Source: Phytophthora colocasiae
Lineage: Eukaryota; Oomycota; Peronosporomycetes; Peronosporales; Peronosporaceae
Reading direction: 5' to 3'
Length of the DNA: 64,000 nt
Assembly: GCA_018806915.1 (NCBI GenBank)
Contig: JAGKQI010000026.1
Span: 62,001 to 126,000 of the forward strand
Shown: positions 56,519 through 64,000 of the stretch, piece by piece
How the letters are laid out: each line of letters starts with the position of its first letter
Numbering within the stretch: the stretch's first letter is position 1
Notes under the pieces: generated by a model
What the model saw: the letters and a program-made list of their open reading frames with translations, nothing else
The model's database searches: none
Told to the model about the DNA's origin: nothing
Program-made: the position numbers and the translations under genes

Positions 56519-58945
56519 AGCCCAAGGCGATAACAGCGCCGCTCATTGGCCCAACCTTCCTTGTAGTCCGGTAGAACGGAACAACCACCGGAGGGTAGAG
56601 TGCCTGGTTAGGACCCGGATCCGTCGTCCAACCAACATGGAATATCCAAGATCCAGGATCCTTAGCAAGGCCAGCACCTCCTTCTCTACGATCCCATAGT
56701 TCACTTCGTTCGGTTTCAGGGATCTGCTAACGAACATCACCGGCATGTAGATCCCATCGTGATCCTGCGTCAGGAAGCTGAGATGGCCCATTCACTGGCG
56801 TAGACAATCACCACCGGTTGCTTGTCGGGATCGAAATGCCGAAGCGTAGGAGTCATAGCGATCTTCCTCTTCAGGGCCTCGAAGGCGGCTGAAGCACGGA
56901 TCCACTTCTCATCTGGATCTCTCGGGCTCGACGGGTCCTCAGGATCCTTGATCACAGAGTCCGGTTGGCTGCAGGATCTTGCGGCTGGACCTCAACTCCG
57001 CGAAGTCGACCTCCCTCAGTTCGTAGAGTACCGACGCGTAGACCGCCATGTTCTCGATGAATCGAGCGTAGTAGTTTAGGCTACCCAGGAAAGATTGCAT
57101 AGCGCGCAGCGATCTCGGGAACGCAAGATCCACCAGCGCTTCTCGGTCCTTCGGATGTGCCTCTAGTCCTTCGCTAGACACTCGGTGTCCCAGGTAATCG
57201 ACCTTCTTCAGACCCCAGAAACTCTTGGCCACGCTGATCGACAAGTTCCACTTGTCACAGGCTTCCAGCAGTAAACGCACTCGCTCACACAGGTGATCCC
57301 AGGATCCGGCAGTCACTAAGATGTCGTCGATGTACGATCTTCGTCCAAGTACAGACTGTTCACCATTCCTCTCCGGGATCCCATCTCGGAAGAGATCCAA
57401 CGCGGATCCGGATCCGGCCGTGGGCGGGATCCGTAAGGAACCCATAGAGGGTGTTGTCCAACAAACGCTGGTAGATCTGCGGGGCATTCTTGAGACCAAA
57501 CGGCATCCGGTTCCACTCGAACAATCCAAACGGGGTGATAAATGCCGAGATGGCTCTTGCGTGATCCGTCATGGAGACAACCCAAAACCACTGGCCAGGT
57601 CGAGAGAACAGTACCATAACACGGCGTCGAGATCCTCCAGTAGATCGTTGATGAGAGGCATAGGATATACCATCAACCTCGTCAGGCTATTCACCAACCT
57701 GTAGTCGATGCAGAGCCTGATGTCAACGCCATTCTTCTTGATGATCACGACAATTGGCGAAGCCCATGGTGACGTTGAGACTTGGATGATCTTCGCTTGC
57801 AACAATCCCTTGATCAGATCCGAGAGCTTCTCGCGATACTGCGGCGCCACCTTACGCACTCGCTGGGCAATTGGCTTCGCGTCTCCCACATCAATGTCAC
57901 AGATCGCGCCTACAGCAGGCGGGGGCAAGGCGTTGCCCTTTCCGATCAGCAGGTGCTTGTACTTCCAGATCACATTCGCCAGTCGTTGGATCTCCTCAGG
58001 TGTGTTGGAGGCTGGATCCCCCACTTGGAGATCCTCGATCTTCACTTCGACCGTCGCCGTCACAACCTCTGGCAACACCGCCATTTCCTTCTCGAGATCC
58101 TCCGCGTAGGATCCGCCATTCTCGTGGACAAACACTCCATCGTCGGCGTGATCTTCTGCGGATCCAGGATCCGGCCGGGCACCAACCTCGAGATCCGGCT
58201 GGGACTCAGCCACGAGATCCGGTCGGGATCCAACCACGAGATCCTTGTCTGAGGCGAACTTGTGATCTCCATGTCCTGACGCCGGTGACGGATCCTCACT
58301 TGTCCCCACTCTGGGCGGATCACTGGCTGTTACATGGCTACCAGGATCCAGCCTTCTTGTGGCCGGATCCGGTCCACGAGCGGCACCTCCCTCGGCAGGT
58401 CTTCCGACGTCGCTCCCTGCTTCCAAGCTGGATCCAACAGCAGGATCACCCTTCGGCGCACCACGTCCAGTTCTCGGATCGTCTTCTGGGGTCTTCGCCG
58501 CGTCCACATACGTCGCCGCCCCTTGGTCCAGCTCTTCTTGTGCCATAGCGCCTTGATCCGGATCTCCTGGCGCCCCTGAGCCTTCAATCTTGCCTTGGCG
58601 CGCACCATCATCTTCGTCTTGCGGAGGCGCATCCGTAGCACCCTTGGTACACGCGTAGATCGCCCTGGGTGTCTTGCAATCGGCGGCGCCCTTCCTGCTG
58701 GTCGTCCCCGCCGCTCGCTCGTATTCGTGTGAATATGAGGGGCTCAGATCCCCACTAAGTGCGGAATCAGACGACCGTTCAGGCCTGCCCCGTCCTTGAC
58801 CCCTGTCGCATACGCGACACCGATCTTCAACCTGTGTCAGGTTGGGATCCGACTTTGCTTGTAGGCGTCGGTGGGGGGCGTGGGGTACCTCATTGGAAAG
58901 GTCTTGACCAGGCGCGTCTAATGAGCGCTCCCGAGCTCCGGGCAT
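56519..58945 (-). pseudogene. G2 reverse transcriptase and gypsy RNase H
   Basis: 57,569-58,945 starts with a hydrophilic spacer. It reaches RT at about 58,050 with ICDIDVGDAKPIAQRVRKV, the SPWASPIVVIIKKNG block and LCIDYRLVNSLT. A frame change near 57,590 leads to FGLFEWNRMPFGLKNAPQIY (57,360-57,617). Another leads to SYIDDILVTAG with the catalytic YIDD and the connection FLGSLNYYARFIENM (56,939-57,529). Then come VVIVYASEWAIS and SRSLKPNEVNYGIVEKEVL of the gypsy RNase H (56,543-56,955). There are about five frame changes in 1.1 kb. Confidence 0.85.
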
Positions 58946-59857
58946 TCCTGTGAGCTTCAGGGCACTCCGAAAACTTGATCCGACTGTGCCATCTGAATGA
59001 TGGTCACCTGTCTCATGATTACGGGCGACCCTTCGACATCATTGTCCCGGCTCTGCGCAGAGACAGGGCAGCCCTCCGGTTCTTCAAGGAGGCGCGTCGA
59101 CATGGGCCCTTCGGCTTCTAGGGCACCGTTTGAGGCATGCGACGGCTCGTTAGACGCGCCTCGCCTCGCGCTGCATGTCCATACCGACCTCAGCAGCGGG
59201 GCATTCATATTCGCCCCAGGGCGCCCCAAAACGTCATCTCCGACTGATTTGTCGGAGTGATGGTCGTCGCCCGTCGCACGGACGTGCTGCCGATCCTCAA
59301 CGGTGGCGTCCAGTCTCTGGCCAGAGACAGTACACGTTGCCGGACCTTCAATCAGACAAGCTGAAGAGGATCCGGAGGATCCTTGAGCCTGTGGATCTCG
59401 GATCCGGGCGTGTGAGGACGCCCCTCGATCCGACGAGTCTGGCGCAGCATCCTTTGCGGCCTCTGGTCCAAATCGGACACGGCGGTGCGCTTGGAGCCTA
59501 GACGTCGTCGGATCGGATCCGTCGGACTGGATCCTGTCTCGCCAGTCGACCGTTCCTTCAAGGATCCGGTCCGACGTAGGTGGCGAGCCGGGGCAGCGTG
59601 ACACGACAGCGGTGTGGACAGGGCGCTTCAGGATCCCTCTCGGCTCTGCGTACTTCGGCCGATCCACCGCCGGCTCAAGCTCCCAAGGCTCCTTCGGACG
59701 CGGTGGCGGCGGGATCTCCGTCGTGGCGCTCATGGCAAGGTTCTGCCACTCGTTGTAGCGCCGGGATCCGACGGAAATGAAACCCGGGGTGCGAGGAACG
59801 TGATCCCCGGCCAGCCACATGCCGATCTCCTCATTGTGGTTGAGGGAGACCGCTTTC
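58946..59857 (-). pseudogene. G2 PR-RT spacer
   Basis: Open at 58,957-59,820 on the minus strand. Low-complexity, charged, Pro- and Asp-rich, with no domain recognised. Two related segments (about 59,000-59,100 and 59,235-59,345, read as EEPEGCPVSAQSRDNDVE and EGPATCTVSGQRLDATVE) suggest an internal duplication. Confidence 0.6.
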
Positions 59858-60685
59858 TCACCGACATTGGTAAGTTGTAGATAGCGGATCTTGCCTGGAC
59901 CTTGAGCTAACGTTGGTACCCATTGCTTGCCTCTGCGTAGCCACAGCTTCTCGTACTCCTTGAGATGGATCTGATCCGGATGCTCGAAGATCTCGCCGGA
60001 GTTCCAGCCTTATGCCTTCTTGGAGGAGTAGCGGGCGGGCCCGGCCGCTGAAGATCTGCCGTCGTCCATGGAGGCGCACACGGATCTCGTCATGCAAGCA
60101 CACGGATCCGTCGCCCAAGTCGAGTCGGATCCCGGCTGGTACCATGAAGTCCATACCGAGGATCGCGTCGCAGTCGGGTGGAAGATCCTCGCCGACCCAG
60201 ACATCGCAGAAGTATACCAAGTATCCAGCCAAGGTAACCTTGATCCTTGTTTTGCCTGCTGCAATGTACAGCTGCTCACCAATTCCGAGGCATTCTTGTG
60301 TTTGACTAGTGTCGATCTGGGATCCAATCTTACGAGCAAAGGCGGCATCGATGATCGACACCTCGGATCCCGAGTCAAGAAGCACGGTGGACTTGGCATT
60401 GTTGATCTTGCACGTTGCCTTGGCCTGCTTGAAGTGTTTGCTGGGGACATGGTACTTCCAGTACCCGCGTGACTCTCCAGGCATGAGATCCAAGGACATG
60501 GCGATCTCGGATCTCTGGTATTCATCGTCTGTAGAGCGGAAGCTGGGTCTAGCCGTACGTTTCCCATGAAGTTCACATGTATTATCCAATAGATCCGTTC
60601 GCTTGTTGCTAACTTGATCCATGGCCTTCTTGTTCACATATGCATAGATGTAAGACGTTGAACGCTCGTCTCGTACCGGATTCAA
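59858..60685 (-). CDS. G2 aspartic protease region
   Basis: 275 codons. Retropepsin features: STVLLDSGSEVSIID with the DSGS active site (about 60,350-60,390), then CDAILGMDFMVPAG about 80 residues later. It begins just after the gag stop and in another frame, so expression would need a frame change. It ends in a frame change before the spacer. Confidence 0.82.
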   Translation of the reverse strand: MNPVRDERSTSYIYAYVNKKAMDQVSNKRTDLLDNTCELHGKRTARPSFRSTDDEYQRSEIAMSLDLMPGESRGYWKYHVPSKHFKQAKATCKINNAKSTVLLDSGSEVSIIDAAFARKIGSQIDTSQTQECLGIGEQLYIAAGKTRIKVTLAGYLVYFCDVWVGEDLPPDCDAILGMDFMVPAGIRLDLGDGSVCLHDEIRVRLHGRRQIFSGRARPLLLQEGIRLELRRDLRASGSDPSQGVREAVATQRQAMGTNVSSRSRQDPLSTTYQCR

Positions 60686-60699
60686 ACCCGGCGAGCGTT

Positions 60700-63007
60700 C
60701 TAGTTTAACATCTTCTCGGCAGCTTCTGGAAGCATGTGCTTACTTGGATCGAACCACTGTCGGATGAGGTTGTAGAACTCCTCCATCTGGCACTTGCCGT
60801 GATCATGAAGTTCTCCGCAGCCGCGACATACGAAGAAACAGCGATCCGACGGATGACCCTTCTTGCCGCACTTCTGGCAGGTAAGGCGCTTCCAGCAGCC
60901 AAGATCCGAATGTTTCCTGGATCCGCAGTGCGAGCAGCGCTGCCCTTCGTTGGAGAAACGTGGTCGACGATCTTGTGGCGTTGGATCCGAGCTGGCTTGG
61001 GCTGGATCCGGATCTTTCTTAGGATCCGAAGTTCCTGTCTTGGCCTCTGCTGATCCGGCTGTCGTCGAGGTAGTCGGTCGCTCACTCGAAGCTGCTACGT
61101 ATGCTCTGCGAAGTTCACCATCGGATCCGGAGTCCTCGGAGTCGGATCCTCCGATTCGACAACTTGCATGGAACGGATCGCACGCGTTGGACCGGTTGGC
61201 TGCGGGGCCGTCGTGGTCTTCGGCCGGAACTTGCTGGACCCTGACGACGGCTTCTTCTGTCTGATCTCGCGCGATCTCTGGCCCGCAGCACGTCTTCGAG
61301 TTGATCCGCGTCCGCAAGTCGGAGTAATGTCAATTGGTCTGCCAGATCCGCATCCCCGAGCGTTTCGATGAAGTGTTCGACGTGCTCGCGGCGGGCTTTG
61401 GCATCTCCATCCTTGATCATCACCCTCGCACGGAGACCTGCTACGTTCAAGCTGATACAAGTATTCCAGTGGCGACTCATCGGATCTTTTGCGAGCGTGG
61501 TAGTATTGCCACGCCACCGAGACTCCGAGGCCACAGTACTGCGTCTGGAAGGCCTTCAGCAGGTCACTCCACTTCAGCCTTGTGGATCGACTGAGTTGTC
61601 TGTACCAGTTTCGCGCTGGACCAGTGAGCAAATCTCCGAAGGTAAGGCATTTTTCTTCGTCCGATGCTTGATCTCTCGTGAAGGCTGACTTGACCTTACT
61701 AATCCATGATCTTGCTCGTTCCTCGTCGTGATCCTTGCCCGTGAACTCCTTCAAGTCCGATATTGCAGAGATCCGGATCCGTTGAATCGTGCTGGATCCT
61801 GCCGTAACGGATGCAGCGGTAGTCGTCGCCGTACGCCGTGGAGCTAATCCGTCAAGGTCGTCAGGGTCATACTCCCAGTTCTCAGGGTGTGATCCTACTG
61901 ACTCCATCTCGACATCCCGGTACGCAGGATCCGCAGTGTGCGTTGTAGCCCGTGGAACCGCAGTCATCTGCTGTTCCTTCAAGAATTTGTCCATGGCCGA
62001 TTGGAAATAGGTTTGCAGCCTGTTGGTGGATGTATGCGGCGGATCCATGGCACGGGGCTGATCACGCGAGGTGTCCCGCGTTCGGGCTGGCTTGATCTCC
62101 GGGACATCCGTCGGCATACGGGCTGCCAGCATCGCAGCACCTGTAGGCCCGAGCGCCATACGTCGGGGTTCAGACGGACTGTCGGATCCTGCCTCCAGAC
62201 TCGCCGAGGCGTATCAAGAGGATCCAGTCTGATACTCTGGGACTGCGCCTAGCTTGGACACCAGATCCCGGGTCGCTCGTCGTTCACCAACGAGGGGCTT
62301 CAGTCGGTCGAATAATGAAGCCGCTGCGATACGGATCCTGTCGTGGTCCAAGCGGAAAAGTGAGTCCCCATCGAAAGCTCCTGCCGCGAAACCAGCTTCC
62401 TCTAACAGGCGGAGGAGGTCCAAGGCTGTTCGTAGACTGCGCCGGCGCCGTGATCGGGCCGGTGAGGGATCCAACCAACTGGGGTTGTAGGATCCTCATC
62501 ACAGGGTCTTCTCGGAGGAAGTCCTCGAGCGCGATCCGGCGATACGAATCCTCCAGCTGGGTCGACGACCACTCCGATTTCACCACCGGCTTCTCGTCGA
62601 CATCAGATCCTGGTGCCCTCAGCTTCTTCCGCGCAGTCTTCATTCTTCTTCGACGTTTTACCACCTGAGATCTGCGCGGGGGTGGTGGTGGTGGATGAAG
62701 ATCCAACAGCTTTCGCTGATGAATTCACCCGGCGGATCAGAACTCGCGTTCCGATCCGCGGGGGTCCCCGAAGGGACCTGGGGAGGAGGGGGAGGTTTTT
62801 CTTCCGAGTCTGTTGCCAGACTCGCCTCCTTCCTGTCGGCAGAGCTCCTCCCAGGGCTCCGCCGATCCGTGGATATAGCGTTCAGCGGTGCTGACGGCGA
62901 TCCAACGACCGTCGGCACTTCTTCTCCCGGTTCTTCCTTCACTTGTACAGTCTCTTCGGACTCACGGTGATATCCGCCGTCCCCAAAGATCCGGGCACGC
63001 GCACCAT
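60700..63007 (-). pseudogene. G2 gag with three zinc knuckles, frame-shifted
   Basis: Pieces on the minus strand: N-terminal 62,658-63,053 and 62,284-62,706; helix region 62,214-62,474 (LLRLLEEAGFAAGAFD); capsid 61,095-62,159 (ISDLKEFTGKDHDEERARSW, FQTQYCGLGVSVAWQYYHAR); 61,115-61,534; and the C-terminal frame 60,700-61,317 with knuckles CSHCGSRKHSDLGC, CQKCGKKGHPSDRC and an atypical CRGCGELHDHGKC (CX2CX3HX4C). Natural stop at 60,700. Four or more frame changes. Confidence 0.82.
62988..63006 (-). promoter_or_regulatory. G2 primer binding site
   Basis: Minus strand TGGTGCGCGTGCCCGGATC, one base after the LTR. The complement parses as GAT, T-stem CCGGG, acceptor CACGCGC, A, CCA: the 3' end of a tRNA over 19 bases. 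The single spacer base A plus TGG makes an ATG exactly at the border. Confidence 0.8.
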
Positions 63008-64000
63008 TGTGGTGTAGTGGATCCGCTGGAATGAGCAGGGATCCAACGTTCACACACGGCGCCCAGACACTGACTAACGGAGGGGGTACTCCGATAACCG
63101 TGGGGGTTGCTGAGGCTCACCTTGTGTACCCGTCAGTGGGCGGGATCTGCTCTCTCAGGAACGGGAGACTGTACACAGGCGTGAGGGCTTGAACGTCCTT
63201 GGCGGGACTTGGGAGGTTGGACTTGCGTGGGTATTCCTGCACACGGGTCCTGGTTGGGGGGATCTTGGTCTTGGACTCGAAGATCTTGTGGATCCTTGGA
63301 TCCGGAGTTGCCTTGGTGGGTGTGGGGTCCTTTTCCTTTCCTTTACTGTCTTGCTTGCCGCCTCCTGTAGCGGTTGGTCTTGAGGGTGTTGAGAGGTCGA
63401 GGGATCCTGCGGTTAAGCAATCAACACCGTTGGATCCGGGGTCTTCACTAGCGTAAGGTAAGCCGGCCAAATCGGGGATCCGGTCTTAGCTGTAGCTAGG
63501 TATGCGAAGAAACTTGCAGGAAGACTAAGGGGAGGCCAATACACTATCCTCTTCCCTTGACTTAAGTCCCGAAGAAAACCACTTGCGCACTAGAAGGTAA
63601 ATTCGACTCTCTGATTTATGGTTATCCAGTTCCTCATCCTGTACCCTATCTTGCCCATCGCAAATCTCTATCTTAGATCATGCTGGCTCTCCTGCAACTT
63701 CTCCACTATGTCGATGTCTTGGATCTTGAGGATCCGAGTTCGGATCCGAGGATCCAGCTTCAGGATCCAAGGATCCGACTTCAGGATCCGAGGATCCTGG
63801 ATCTGGATCCGAGGATCCTGGATCTGGATCTCTGGATCTTGGATCTTGGGGATCCGGCTTCAGGATCCGAGGATCTTGGATCTGGATCTCGGGATCTTGG
63901 ATCTTGGGGATCCGGCTTCGGGATCCGAGGATCTTGGATCTGGATCTCGGGATCTGGGGGTTCGAAGGATCCGCACTTAGGACCGCGGGATCTGCACTTA
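63008..64000 (-). repeat. G2 5' LTR, cut by window end
   Basis: Matches 51,702-52,673. Differences seen: ctctCtcagg against ctctAtcagg, acttGgga against acttAgga, ccaaGgatcc against ccaaAgatcc, and one extra 21-bp unit near 63,800. About 370 bp should lie beyond the window. Confidence 0.88.

Larger units (their letters stand above)
51702..64000 (-). mobile_element. G2: young Ty3/gypsy element with two RNase H domains
   Basis: 3' LTR at 51,702-53,045, internal region 53,046-63,007, 5' LTR from 63,008 past the window end. Order on the minus strand: gag, PR, spacer, RT, RNase H, second RNase H, integrase, repeat-rich 3' region. The LTRs differ by about three substitutions and one 21-bp unit over about 970 bp. 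The left flank AAGAC (51,697-51,701) should recur after about 64,350. Confidence 0.9.

Overview
This window is eukaryotic repeat DNA. I found no cellular gene, rRNA, tRNA or CRISPR array in it. Everything I can identify is LTR retrotransposon sequence of two superfamilies, stacked inside one another. An oomycete (Phytophthora and relatives) is the best guess. The right-hand Ty3/gypsy element carries a second, archaeal-type RNase H before its integrase, an arrangement described for oomycetes and for plant Tat elements. The organism is inferred; nothing here proves it.

Layout. (1) 1-36,933: a minus-strand Ty1/copia array with 15 LTRs (about 265-282 bp, two subtypes) separating 15 internal segments. 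Three segments are full internal regions of about 4.0 kb. The rest are cut at the same two places: a GAGTC site between integrase and RT, and a GCTTC site in gag. Two copies still show matching 5-bp target duplications (13,033-17,578 with GAGTC; 22,225-26,788 with GCTTC). Blocks of 3.4 kb and 6.1 kb recur in tandem, so nested insertion was followed by segmental duplication. One copy keeps a nearly continuous gag-pol frame; the others share the same founder lesions. (2) 36,934-37,472: a minus-strand gypsy RT fragment, the oldest visible layer. (3) 37,473-40,792 and its right-hand counterpart up to 51,701: a gypsy family (G2r) whose two 1.3-kb LTRs face each other in inverted orientation. The left one is followed by PBS and gag. 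The right one is followed by a plus-strand coiled-coil ORF that is antisense to the element. (4) 41,188-49,449: a full-length minus-strand chromovirus (G1: gag, PR, RT, RNase H, IN, chromodomain), inserted into the right G2r LTR with a perfect CGATG duplication. It also has an antisense ORF between pol and its 3' LTR. (5) 51,702 to beyond 64,000: a young minus-strand gypsy element (G2) with near-identical LTRs, a three-knuckle gag, PR, RT, RNase H, a second RNase H plus IN, and long 21-bp GGATCC tandem repeats.

The strongest unexplained signal is in G1. It appears tiled from LTR to LTR by short perfect inverted repeats (stems 5-10 bp, loops 2-12 nt), often one every 25-35 bp, through LTR, coding and non-coding parts alike. 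The diverged RT fragment at 36,934-37,472 shows the same habit. At one shared protein motif the two elements form different hairpins with different synonymous codons. Second in interest are the antisense ORFs at the 3' ends of two unrelated gypsy elements. Third is the copia primer site, which matches the anticodon arm of initiator tRNA-Met and contains the gag start codon.

Limits: the window cuts both ends (copia on the left, the G2 5' LTR on the right). The many single-base indels could be decay or sequencing error, and long identical repeats can be mis-assembled. All counts were made by eye.
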